Positions 1-7,808 of a stretch of DNA of 40,846 nucleotides are shown here, piece after piece. Origin of the DNA: Candidatus Endobugula sp. GTDB taxonomy: Bacteria; Pseudomonadota; Gammaproteobacteria; Pseudomonadales; Cellvibrionaceae. Where the stretch lies: NCBI GenBank assembly GCA_020628895.1, contig JAHDEM010000021.1, positions 1 to 40,846 of the forward strand. The letters are read 5' to 3'. Every line of letters starts with the position of its first letter. Positions within the stretch are counted from its first letter, which is position 1. The position numbers were made by a program, and so were the translations under genes. The notes under the pieces were generated by a model, which was given only the letters and a program-made list of their open reading frames with translations, searched no databases and was not told the DNA's origin.

Positions 1-53
1 GCAGAGGATTGAAAATCCTCGTGTCGGTGGTTCGATTCCGCCTCCGGGCACCA
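1..53 (+). tRNA. tRNA-Phe (GAA), 3' part only
   Basis: The window opens inside a tRNA. The anticodon stem GAGGA/TCCTC closes a seven-base loop TTGAAAA, which places GAA at the anticodon (phenylalanine). A T-arm containing GGTTCGATTCC and an acceptor strand CCGGGCA followed by an encoded CCA at 51-53 complete the 3' part. The 5' acceptor strand and D-arm lie outside the window. No integrase or repeated tRNA end suggesting an attachment site follows it. Confidence 0.95.
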
Positions 54-227
54 TTTAAATAAAGCCCTTACCTCTTCCCCTTATTTATTATCAATTTAGA
101 CAAACAAGCACTTAAGCCCTCTAAGGCAAGTTCTTCGTCTGAGCGTCATTTATACTTGCTCACGTTTTTATAAGGTAAATTCATCGTTTTTCTTTCTATT
201 TGCTCAGTAGGTGAGTATATTACTCGC

Positions 228-416
228 CGATGGTTTCGCCTGAATTGAAGACACGGCGAATTAAAAGGGAATACGGTGAGAAGCAAGCAAACTCAAAACC
301 GTAGCTGCCCCCGCAACTGTAAACAAAGAACATCCTCTTAAATAAATCCACTGGCTAACGAGTGCTGGGAAGGACAAGCGGATGTGATGACTTGTAAGCC
401 AGGAGACCTGCCATCG
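228..416 (+). ncRNA. Cobalamin (B12) riboswitch aptamer
   Basis: The conserved blocks of the cobalamin aptamer are all present in order. AAAGGGAA is followed by CGGTG, then GCTGCCCCCGCAACTGTAA near 304-322, a CCACTGG / GGGAAGG arm, and the B12 box AAGCCAGGAGACCTGCC at 396-412. The outer helix can be drawn as CGATGG (228-233) pairing with CCATCG (411-416). It sits upstream of an ABC importer operon starting at 642. By family knowledge, adenosylcobalamin or a related cobalamin binds and lowers expression, so the transporter should be made when B12 is scarce. Confidence 0.95.
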
Positions 417-470
417 TAACGATACGATTTTTTACCGGACGGGGTGTGCCGGAAACGTGCTAAAAAAACG

Positions 471-645
471 TCAAAATCCGTCTCTAGCGAGCCTGTTATT
501 ATCCCTGTATTGAACCAGGAACAAATGCGCCGCTAGCGTATTCTGACTCATCGAATCTGAAGTCGCCCAAGCCACTTCAGATAAGACGTATTTAGCCATA
601 CCCGCCTCCCCGCTCCGTACTCATACTGTAGAGAGAACGTTTTGA
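471..645 (+). promoter_or_regulatory. Candidate anti-Shine-Dalgarno expression platform of the B12 riboswitch
   Basis: TCAAAA (471-476), CG (479-480) and TCTCT (481-485), just downstream of the aptamer, are complementary to AGAGA (632-636), CG (638-639) and TTTTGA (640-645). That gives 13 base pairs interrupted by two small bulges. The 3' partner covers the GAGAGA ribosome binding site and the TTG start codon of the first transporter gene. A perfect 9-bp hairpin lies between the arms (555-563 with 574-582, loop 10 nt). The pairing is seen in the sequence; its role as a translational switch is inference. Confidence 0.45.
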
Positions 646-1451
646 GCGCTCAAACCATACTTGAAGCCCGCAATCTTAGCTATCACGCAGAAAACGGCCA
701 TCCCATTATTAAGCAGGTTGACCTTAGCGTTGAAGAAGGAGAAATTGTCGCACTGGCTGGACCTAATGGAGCTGGAAAATCAACATTGCTAAAACTGCTA
801 GCTGGCCTTCTTACTCCAAGCCAAGGTGAAGTTGATATATTTGGATCATCCCTAGCGAAACTGTCTGCGCGCCAACGTGCACAGCAAATTGCCTTTGTTG
901 ACCAACGGGAACAACCTGATGGGCGTTTAACAACCATGGAATACATCGCTTTAGGTCGCATCCCTCATCAGCACACCCAAGCCCAAAATAATCATCAGCA
1001 AGCTATCGAAAATGCACTTAAAACAGTTGGCTTAACTCATCGTCAACAGAATCGGCTCGCCACACTTTCTGGAGGTGAATTACAACGCGCCGTGATTGCT
1101 CGCGCACTCTGCCAAGAACCGACCATCCTATTTTTGGATGAACCAACGAATCACCTCGATCCAAAGGCAAAGGGAGACATGCTTTCTTTGATTAGCTCTT
1201 TGGGTGTAACCACCATTTGCGTATTACATGACTTAGCGTTAATCCCAAAACTCGCTGACAAAACACTATTAATTGACAAAGCAGCCGTCGCTTATTCCGG
1301 CAAAACAGATGACACACTGAGCAAAGCGGCGGTTAAACAGGTATTTGGGGTTGACCTACTCACTTTCCCCCACCCACAAAGCGGGCTGCCATTATCGACT
1401 CTGGACATTCCAATCAACAAAACCCAATCATCCACCAGGGAGAAAATATGA
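642..1451 (+). CDS. btuD: ABC transporter ATPase of a cobalamin/corrinoid importer (BtuD/FecE type)
   Basis: Cytoplasmic ATPase that powers the importer formed with the next two genes. In 269 residues it carries Walker A GPNGAGKST at 40-48, signature LSGGE at 142-146, Walker B ILFLDEP ending at 168, a D-loop HLD at 171-173 and the switch histidine H196. The start is TTG at 642, 5 bases after a GAGAGA site; no better in-frame start is visible. Its last four bases overlap the binding-protein start (ATGA at 1448-1451), as in a coupled operon. The upstream B12 riboswitch makes a cobalamin substrate much more likely than haem or a siderophore, although the ATPase sequence alone does not separate these. 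Confidence 0.9.
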   Translation: MSAQTILEARNLSYHAENGHPIIKQVDLSVEEGEIVALAGPNGAGKSTLLKLLAGLLTPSQGEVDIFGSSLAKLSARQRAQQIAFVDQREQPDGRLTTMEYIALGRIPHQHTQAQNNHQQAIENALKTVGLTHRQQNRLATLSGGELQRAVIARALCQEPTILFLDEPTNHLDPKAKGDMLSLISSLGVTTICVLHDLALIPKLADKTLLIDKAAVAYSGKTDDTLSKAAVKQVFGVDLLTFPHPQSGLPLSTLDIPINKTQSSTREKI

Positions 1452-2395
1452 TTCGTTATCTAATACCCATAGCGCTGTCTATGAATGTGGCTTTTGCCAG
1501 TGACTACCCCGTCACTGTGGACAACTGTGGAAGCCCACTCACTTTCGACAGCAAACCTGAACGGGTTGTTGTGCACGATATTAATATGTCAGAGATGGCT
1601 TTTGCACTGGGCTTACAAGATAACATGGTAGGCGTTACTGGCATTTCAGGTTGGTATAAATTAACACCTGATTTTGAAGCGCAACGCGGTGATATCCCTG
1701 AGCTTGCTCCTAAATATCCGTCGTTAGAAAATCTTGCCGCAGCAAGCCCAGATCTTTTTATCGCTGGCTGGTATTACGGCATGAAACCCGGTGGTGATGT
1801 GACTCCAGATACACTTAAACCCCTTAGCATTAAAACCTTAATCCTCAGTGAAAGTTGTATTCATACGAATAAAAACCGCCCTAAAGCCACTATGGATTTA
1901 CTTTTTGGCGATATTTTGCGCCTAGGTAAGATTTTTGATAAAGAAAGCCAGGCCCAGTCGCTGGTTACAAAATGGAAAAACCACTTAAATAACATTCAAG
2001 CTAAAGTGGGTGATCGCAAAGGACTTCGTGTCTTTCTCTATGACTCAGGCGATGACCAACCTTTTACTGCGGGCAAACATGCCATTGTTACAGCGATGAT
2101 CGAAGCGGCTGGAGGCACTAATGTTACAGGCGATATGGAAACCAGCTGGGGACGCGCATCATGGGAGGCTGTTGCTGCACAAAATCCTGAATTTTTAGTG
2201 CTTCTGGACTATCAAAACGGTGGCGGTGCAGATAGCCTGTTGGATTTCTTACGCCAACACCCGGCTATGTCCGAAACAACAGCGGTTAAAAATGGCGCTT
2301 TCGTTCCTCTGCGTTATGAAGAGTTAACACCAGGGCCCGCTAACGTTGAAGCTATCGAAAAAATGGCCAAGGCCATGTACCCAGATGCCTTTTAG
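1448..2395 (+). CDS. btuF: Periplasmic cobalamin/corrinoid-binding protein (BtuF-like, TroA superfamily)
   Basis: Substrate-binding component of the importer, 315 residues. It begins with a signal peptide (MIRYLIPIAL, hydrophobic core, probable cleavage near AFA-S at 17-18). The fold is the two-lobed class III binding protein seen in BtuF, FhuD and FepB, with a lobe opening VVVHDINMSEMAFALGL and a second lobe containing DQPFTAGKHAIVTAMIEAAG. The ATG overlaps the ATPase stop, and an AGGGAG site precedes it. No lipobox is seen, so it should be soluble in the periplasm. Assignment to cobalamin rests on the riboswitch. Confidence 0.85.
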   Translation: MIRYLIPIALSMNVAFASDYPVTVDNCGSPLTFDSKPERVVVHDINMSEMAFALGLQDNMVGVTGISGWYKLTPDFEAQRGDIPELAPKYPSLENLAAASPDLFIAGWYYGMKPGGDVTPDTLKPLSIKTLILSESCIHTNKNRPKATMDLLFGDILRLGKIFDKESQAQSLVTKWKNHLNNIQAKVGDRKGLRVFLYDSGDDQPFTAGKHAIVTAMIEAAGGTNVTGDMETSWGRASWEAVAAQNPEFLVLLDYQNGGGADSLLDFLRQHPAMSETTAVKNGAFVPLRYEELTPGPANVEAIEKMAKAMYPDAF

Positions 2396-3425
2396 TGCCA
2401 TTAAAAATCATTTAACACCTAGGCAACCACTAGGGATCATCGGCTTGGTCTGGTTAGCTGTTTTAGCTAGCCTTATCCTCGTATCCGTTGCTACCGGTTC
2501 TGCCCAAATTGCCATCGATGATGTTTTCGGAGCGTTACTACGTGCTGCAGGACTATCAGACCCAGCAGATAGCGGACCTTTGGATCGCATCATCGTTGAC
2601 CTACGCTTACCTCGCACAGTGACTGCCGTTATGGTGGGTGCTGGGCTAGGTGTGGTCGGATGTTTACTGCAAACGGCTACCCGAAACGATCTTGCCGATC
2701 CCTTCCTGTTTGGGCTATCTTCCGGAGCAGCTGCTGGCGCTGTCTTTGTAATTACCGTGACCGGTGATCGTCTTGGTATTTGGACATTACCACTAGCTGC
2801 CTTTGTGGGCGGGATGATCAGCGCTCTGGTTGTGCTCGGCTTAGTGAGAAGATTGGGCAATCAGGGGCCGGAAAAATTAGTTTTGGCGGGACTCGCGGTC
2901 TCCTTTTTATTTGCGGCAATCACCAACTACCTGATTTTCTCAGGAGATCAAAGGGCTGCACATTCAGTGCTGTTTTGGACTTTGGGTGGACTGGGCACCG
3001 CACGCTGGGAGAATGTGCCTATTGTGTTACTCGGTGTAAGTGTTGTTGTTATATTCGCCATACTTAAAAGGCGCGATCTGGATGCTCTTTTGGCGGGCGA
3101 TCTAACAGCATCGAGTTTAGGCGTGGATCCAAACCGACTCCGTAAAGAAGTATTTTTAGTATCCGCTTTTGGTACTGCTATATTCGTATCCGTCACTGGC
3201 GTAATAGGATTCGTGGGGCTAATGGTGCCCCACTTAGCGCGAGCACTTTGCGGAACACTCCACAGCAAGGTTACCATCTTATCGGCTATGTTTGGCGCTG
3301 CTCTACTAACGGGTAGCGATATTGTTGCTCGCATCCTATTAATCCCGCAAGAAATTCCTATCGGTATCGTCACTTCATCCATTGGAGCATTATTTGTATT
3401 TGCTCTGTTATTAAAACGAACATGA
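2385..3425 (+). CDS. btuC: ABC transporter permease, FecCD/BtuC family
   Basis: Membrane channel of the importer, about 346 residues with many hydrophobic helices typical of the 10-helix FecCD family. Family-typical stretches include LRLPRTVTAVMVGAGLGVVG, DPFLFGLSSGAAAGA near the first third and GVIGFVGLMVPHLAR near the C-terminus; the last is the coupling region that contacts the ATPase. An in-frame TTG at 2346 would add 13 residues and overlap the previous gene by 50 bases. I prefer ATG at 2385, which overlaps it by 11 bases and begins directly before the cytoplasmic tail and first helix. No TonB-dependent receptor (btuB) is next to the operon. Confidence 0.88.
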   Translation: MPFSAIKNHLTPRQPLGIIGLVWLAVLASLILVSVATGSAQIAIDDVFGALLRAAGLSDPADSGPLDRIIVDLRLPRTVTAVMVGAGLGVVGCLLQTATRNDLADPFLFGLSSGAAAGAVFVITVTGDRLGIWTLPLAAFVGGMISALVVLGLVRRLGNQGPEKLVLAGLAVSFLFAAITNYLIFSGDQRAAHSVLFWTLGGLGTARWENVPIVLLGVSVVVIFAILKRRDLDALLAGDLTASSLGVDPNRLRKEVFLVSAFGTAIFVSVTGVIGFVGLMVPHLARALCGTLHSKVTILSAMFGAALLTGSDIVARILLIPQEIPIGIVTSSIGALFVFALLLKRT

Positions 3426-3499
3426 TCTTAAGAATGCTCTACTATCAAAGCAATGAAAAAGGTCGCTTTCTACTGCTTTAGATACTTTGAGCATAGACT

Positions 3500-3742
3500 C
3501 TAACTTTCATTCAACCTTTTCTTGATATTCTCTATCGAAAAGCCGTCAACATCAGGACTATTGTCGCCCTCTTCGATAAGACGCTTTAATTGCTGTAGCT
3601 TTGATGATGCGACCTTTTCTTGAAGCAGACGCAAACCATCTCTCACTACTTCACTTTGATTGTTATACGAGCCCGTTTCTACAAGATTTTCTATAAATTC
3701 ACCTAGCTCTTGGCTTGGTTGAAAGGTAATTGTGCGCGGCAT
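3500..3742 (-). CDS. parD: ParD/CopG-type antitoxin (orphan)
   Basis: An 80-residue ribbon-helix-helix protein. The N-terminal strand MPRTITFQPSQELGEFIENL is followed by the helix pair GSYNNQSEVVRDGLRLLQEK, the hallmark of ParD antitoxins, and a charged C-terminal tail (LIEEGDNSPDVDGF) that would wrap the toxin. The reading frame stays open upstream to 3982, but homology begins at the ATG at 3742, just after a promoter and palindromic operator. ParD genes normally overlap a downstream parE; here only about 75 bases separate the stop from the end of the permease gene, so no full toxin fits. It may be a relic, an anti-addiction copy, or act on a toxin elsewhere. Confidence 0.85.
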   Translation of the reverse strand: MPRTITFQPSQELGEFIENLVETGSYNNQSEVVRDGLRLLQEKVASSKLQQLKRLIEEGDNSPDVDGFSIENIKKRLNES

Positions 3743-3753
3743 ATTAAAAACCC

Positions 3754-3804
3754 ATGTAAGAATAATTCTTACATCTATTATATAAATCAGCATCAAAAAG
3801 ACAA
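3754..3804 (-). promoter_or_regulatory. parD promoter and palindromic operator
   Basis: On the minus strand a sigma-70-like promoter TTGTCT-N16-TATAAT lies at 3799-3804 and 3777-3782. It is followed immediately by a perfect 21-bp palindrome at 3754-3774 (half-site ATGTAAGAAT on each side of a central A). The palindrome would cover the transcription start and ends 12 bases before the ParD ATG. This is the layout expected for ParD autorepression. Confidence 0.7.
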
Positions 3805-4005
3805 GCACCTGTTTCATTATCACTAGCAGCCGCTTTAGGCTCCAAAACCGTCCTCTTACATCCCCAAAGTGACTGATTATATTCCAAAAAGTTCTATGAG
3901 CTAATCCGCAAGTAATCTCTACACACACATTATTACCTATACTGAAATAGGGCAGATATTCTGCTTTGATAAGCACACGCAAAACTGGGGAGCGAGAGGA
4001 ATGGT

Positions 4006-4230
4006 ATGAAAATAAGAAGAAATTTATCAGATATAGATCGTTATATTCGCGGAGTGGTTGGCATTGCCACTTTTGCCTTAGGAATTTTTGGAAATACGAT
4101 TATAGGAGAGCCATTATTACAAGGCTTTTTGATTATTTTTGGGGTACTGAATCTTATATCACTAACCACCGGTTGGTGCGCTGTATACCATATTGCCAAT
4201 TTAAGCACATACACCAAAAATAACGATTAA
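4006..4230 (+). CDS. DUF2892 family small inner-membrane protein
   Basis: A 74-residue protein with the YgaP-like DUF2892 pattern. It has an N-terminal N-x-DRYIR motif (NLSDIDRYIRGVVG) and two transmembrane helices (about 19-33 and 38-54), with CAVYHI after the second. A GAGAGG site precedes ATG 4006. A longer overlapping frame at 3966 lacks this homology and is a shadow. It is transcribed away from parD and ends 13 bases before the GGDEF-EAL gene, so the two may share a transcript. The function of the family is not established. Confidence 0.8.
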   Translation: MKIRRNLSDIDRYIRGVVGIATFALGIFGNTIIGEPLLQGFLIIFGVLNLISLTTGWCAVYHIANLSTYTKNND

Positions 4231-4243
4231 ACCACAAACATAG

Positions 4244-6259
4244 ATGTCGGATAAATCTGCTTTAAAGAATACAGACTCTAAACTGAGGCTCAAGTTACTT
4301 CTAGGTCAAGTGCTTCTTGCAACAATAGTATCTGCTATTTATGTGGTAGTTGCTTATCGCCTATCTATCGATGTTGCCGAAAGAATTGAGGTTAATACTA
4401 ACGACAACCTTATTCTTCAATTACAAAATGCCATAGTTTTTCATAAGGAAGATCGCAAACGCCACAGATTGCAAAAAAATGATGCTGATCATCAACATCA
4501 TACAAAAAGCCATCATCGCAACGATCATAACACTTATACTGAAAAGCATAATTATATTTACGAAATATTAGATTCACACTTAAGAGAAACTTTTGCAGAT
4601 AATTTAATCACATTCAAAATATGTGAAAAAGAAGACTGTGTTTTTTGGGCATCACAGGCTCAAAAAACAGATATTAAAACACTCTTTAAATACATACCAT
4701 CAACAGGCAATTCTGGCTCATTAAAAATACAGGGAAAGAGATACATTTGGACTAGGCCACCAACCAATGACAATTTCAATACGACATTAATTAGAGAAAC
4801 ACATATTTTTGATACATCAATAGAGTATATTATTAAACGTTTATCTATTACTTCATTTGTGACTTTCTGGATTGCGGTTTGGACAGCCTTAATCATTACG
4901 ACCATCTCATTAAAAAGAATTGCGAAAAGCAATACTAAACTTAGACACCTTGCTACACATGACACATTAACAGGCTTGGCCAATCGTGCCTATTTAATGG
5001 AAGAACTCGATCGTGTAACAAATCAGAAAGTTGATCTCAAGAGTATTTACAAGAAAAACCTATATTTATTACTGATCGATTTAAATAAGTTTAAAGATAT
5101 TAACGATTCTATGGGGCATGATATTGGTGATGAATTATTAAAATCAGTATCTAATAGACTCCAAAAAATATTAGATAAAGATCAAAAAATATATCGATAT
5201 GGCGGGGATGAGTTTGTGATATTAATGGAAAAAAGTTCCAATAGAATGGCTAACAGGCTCGCCGATAAACTTATTTTCGAATGCAACCAATCTACAAATA
5301 TTAGAGGCCAATCGTTCAGTGTGGGCGCGAGCATAGGCATTGCATCCTTCCCTGATGATGCGAACACACCCACAGATCTATTAAAATGTGCTGATATTGC
5401 AATGTATCAAGCAAAAAAAACGAGAAAAGATGTTGTCAAATATATTTTGAGCCAAAAGGATTCAGAAATATTACGCACTAAGCTAAGGGGGCAAATTAAG
5501 GAAGCGCTAGATAACCATCGTTTTATTCTTTATTATCAACCAAAGATGTCTTTACCAGACGAAAAATTCAATAGCGTTGAGGCTCTTGTGCGCTGGGATC
5601 ACCCTGAGGAAGGACTACTAACACCAGGAATATTTATCGACTTAGTAGAAGATACTGGATTGGTACACCAGTTTTGTCATTACGTAATTAATCAAGCACT
5701 AGAGCAGATAGAAAGCTGGAGAAAAGAAGGAATTAACTTGAGTGTAGCAGTTAATATTTCACCGTATAACATTCTAGATAAAAACCTAGAAGAACTAATA
5801 TCTAAAAAACTTAATTCATTGAACATTGCCCCTCACTTACTGGAATTGGAATTAACAGAAAGTGCATCAATGATTGAGGTGGAAACTATCTCTACCGTAT
5901 TTAAGCAACTAAGAAAAATTGGCATTAAGTTATCTATTGACGATTTTGGTACAGGTATGAGCTCTCTTGCTTACATTAAGAATATAGGAGTTGATACCAT
6001 AAAAATTGATAGATCATTTGTTACCAATATCGCTAACAACAAAACCGATCAGATTATTATCCATAATATTATTACTCTGTGTCACGAATTAGGTTATCAA
6101 GTAGTTGCAGAGGGCGTGGAAACAAAAGAACAACTGGAAAAGCTTATCGAACTACATTGCAGCTATGTTCAAGGTTACTATTTTAGCCAACCTGTAGACC
6201 CTGAAACACTAGTGGATGTTTATAAAAAATCATCCAACCCAAATAAAGACCGTACCTAA
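4244..6259 (+). CDS. Membrane GGDEF-EAL cyclic-di-GMP protein with His-rich periplasmic sensor loop
   Basis: A 671-residue inner-membrane protein for cyclic-di-GMP turnover. A first helix (about 18-39) and a second (about 205-224) enclose a periplasmic domain of roughly 165 residues. Within it, residues 67-102 are unusually rich in histidine (for example DHQHHTKSHH) and a C-x4-C pair sits at 127 and 132. The cytoplasmic part has a GGDEF domain with intact GGDEF at 320-324 and no RxxD inhibitory site in the usual place. An EAL domain follows with EALVRW (446-451), ELTES, DDFGTG and AEGVET, so diguanylate cyclase and phosphodiesterase activities are both possible. I infer that the His-rich loop binds a transition metal such as Zn, Ni or Cu. 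Confidence 0.92.
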   Translation: MSDKSALKNTDSKLRLKLLLGQVLLATIVSAIYVVVAYRLSIDVAERIEVNTNDNLILQLQNAIVFHKEDRKRHRLQKNDADHQHHTKSHHRNDHNTYTEKHNYIYEILDSHLRETFADNLITFKICEKEDCVFWASQAQKTDIKTLFKYIPSTGNSGSLKIQGKRYIWTRPPTNDNFNTTLIRETHIFDTSIEYIIKRLSITSFVTFWIAVWTALIITTISLKRIAKSNTKLRHLATHDTLTGLANRAYLMEELDRVTNQKVDLKSIYKKNLYLLLIDLNKFKDINDSMGHDIGDELLKSVSNRLQKILDKDQKIYRYGGDEFVILMEKSSNRMANRLADKLIFECNQSTNIRGQSFSVGASIGIASFPDDANTPTDLLKCADIAMYQAKKTRKDVVKYILSQKDSEILRTKLRGQIKEALDNHRFILYYQPKMSLPDEKFNSVEALVRWDHPEEGLLTPGIFIDLVEDTGLVHQFCHYVINQALEQIESWRKEGINLSVAVNISPYNILDKNLEELISKKLNSLNIAPHLLELELTESASMIEVETISTVFKQLRKIGIKLSIDDFGTGMSSLAYIKNIGVDTIKIDRSFVTNIANNKTDQIIIHNIITLCHELGYQVVAEGVETKEQLEKLIELHCSYVQGYYFSQPVDPETLVDVYKKSSNPNKDRT

Positions 6260-6369
6260 AGCATTAATGCCAATCAGAGATATAAATATTTAAGAATTAG
6301 AACTAGACTACATGCCTCTCTTATTTCACAATAACACTCATATATTGGCTATTACTAAAAAACACTATT

Positions 6370-7005
6370 ATGACACTAGAGAGCGCTATTACTTTTTTTA
6401 TTGCCATTTTTATTTTTGGTATTACCCCTGGTCCAGGTACTTTTGCTATCTTGGCCCGTAGTATGTTGCATGGTGCAAAATCCTGTTTGTGGCTATCTGT
6501 GGGGATGGTGATTAGCGATATTGCTTACCTTGTTATGGCCTGTTTTGGTCTCGCAGCTATTGCTACTACATGGGAAGAAGCGTTTGTTTTTATTCGAATC
6601 GCTGGAGCTATTTACCTTATTTATTTGGGTTACAAAATGTGGACTAGCCCCATAACAACCGAACTCACCAACAATAATGGGCAAACCACAGCAACAGGTT
6701 ATAACTCGTCCGCAGTATCTGGTTTTACACAGGGGTTTTTAATCTCTGCCTCTAACCCCAAAGTGATTCTATTTTATATCGCCTTCTTACCCACATTTAT
6801 GGACCTAACATTATTTACGCTGCAGGATGTTGTTGTGGCATCGGCAATCACGTTTATTGCTTTAATGGCGGGCTTAATGATGATTGCGATTGGCGCCTCT
6901 CAGGTCCGGCGTTATTTACATTCGGAGAAATCTGCTCGACGACTTAACCGGACGGCTGGGTCGATTATGATAGGGGCTGGCGCTTATTTAGGAACTCGCA
7001 GTTAA
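6370..7005 (+). CDS. LysE/RhtB family amino-acid exporter
   Basis: A 211-residue inner-membrane protein with the LysE-family opening: a first helix followed by FGITPGPGTFAILARSMLHG, then SVGMVISDIAYL and AIYLIYLGYKMW. The C-terminal half has the typical GFTQGFLISASNPKVILFYI stretch. Six helices can be drawn. Members export amino acids or related small molecules; the substrate cannot be read from sequence. The start at 6370 lacks a clear ribosome binding site but matches the family N-terminus. It stands 52 bases before the zinc peptidase gene on the same strand. Confidence 0.9.
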   Translation: MTLESAITFFIAIFIFGITPGPGTFAILARSMLHGAKSCLWLSVGMVISDIAYLVMACFGLAAIATTWEEAFVFIRIAGAIYLIYLGYKMWTSPITTELTNNNGQTTATGYNSSAVSGFTQGFLISASNPKVILFYIAFLPTFMDLTLFTLQDVVVASAITFIALMAGLMMIAIGASQVRRYLHSEKSARRLNRTAGSIMIGAGAYLGTRS

Positions 7006-7057
7006 ACTCGCTATCTAATACGCAGAACACACATTCATCACATTTGCACACATTTAT

Positions 7058-7741
7058 ATGTTATTTATTATTGCTGGCATTGTCTTTTTCTTACTGATAC
7101 TCGGCCCAAACTTATGGGTAAAGTACGTACTTAAAAAGCATCACAAACCACTTCCCGGCATGCCTGGCACTGGGGGTGAGCTGGCGATTCATTTACTCAA
7201 ACAATATGAATTAGACAATGTCAGTGTAGAACAAACACAATCCATGGGAGACCATTACAGCCCGAGTGACAACGCGGTGCGCCTTAGTCCAGAAGTGTAT
7301 AACGGTAAATCGTTATCTGCAGTAGCCGTTGCTGCCCATGAAGTAGGCCATGCACTACAATTTAATCGCGAAGAACCTGTTAGCTTATTACGCTCACGAT
7401 ACCTTGGCACAGCTAATACCGTTAAACGCATCGGTGTGTTTATTCTTATGGGCATGCCTGTACTAGGGGCGGTTTTTCATTTGCCTCATATTTCATTACT
7501 CAGCATTGCTATAGGCATTGTCACTATGCTAGCGTCGGTTTTATTATATGTTGCTGTACTGCCCGAGGAATGGGACGCTAGCTTTAATAAAGCACTACCC
7601 ATTTTAGAAAAAGGTGGCTATGTGCCTGCTGCATATATGCCGGCTATTCGCCAAGTACTTACTGCCGCTGCACTTACTTATGTTGCCAGTGCACTAGCTG
7701 ATATTTTACGATTATGGCGCTGGCTGCGATTTATTCGTTAG
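7058..7741 (+). CDS. Zinc metallopeptidase, membrane-anchored (Zn_peptidase_2 / YugP family)
   Basis: A 227-residue protein with a helix at the N-terminus (1-20), the family segment YSPSDNAVRLSPEVYNGKSL, the zincin motif HEVGHALQF at 94-102 (zinc ligands H94 and H98, catalytic E95), and two or three further helices. The segment LPEEWDASFNKAL fits the family. Function of these membrane peptidases is poorly known. It ends 67 bases before the ExoIII gene. Confidence 0.88.
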   Translation: MLFIIAGIVFFLLILGPNLWVKYVLKKHHKPLPGMPGTGGELAIHLLKQYELDNVSVEQTQSMGDHYSPSDNAVRLSPEVYNGKSLSAVAVAAHEVGHALQFNREEPVSLLRSRYLGTANTVKRIGVFILMGMPVLGAVFHLPHISLLSIAIGIVTMLASVLLYVAVLPEEWDASFNKALPILEKGGYVPAAYMPAIRQVLTAAALTYVASALADILRLWRWLRFIR

Positions 7742-7808
7742 CGCTGTTACCCTTATTTTCACGTTATAAAAAGCACCCAGACCTGTAAAGCACCTAGGCC
7801 TATAAAAA

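Noticed and set aside
1-227. tRNA-Phe as an integration site of a genomic island
   Set aside because: No integrase, no second copy of the tRNA 3' end and no shift in composition were seen; the following genes look like core genome.
413-433. ATCGTA-ACGA-TACGAT hairpin followed by six T, as a riboswitch terminator
   Set aside because: The stem has only two G-C pairs, and it shares ATCG with the outer aptamer helix. Ligand binding would therefore disrupt it, opposite to the expected OFF switch.
2408-3382. Overlapping frames opposite to and within the btuC-like permease gene
   Set aside because: They have no recognisable domains and low-complexity translations; they are shadows of the permease.
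3743-3982. N-terminal extension of the parD reading frame to 3982
   Set aside because: The added 80 residues show no ribbon-helix-helix similarity and would run through the promoter and palindromic operator.
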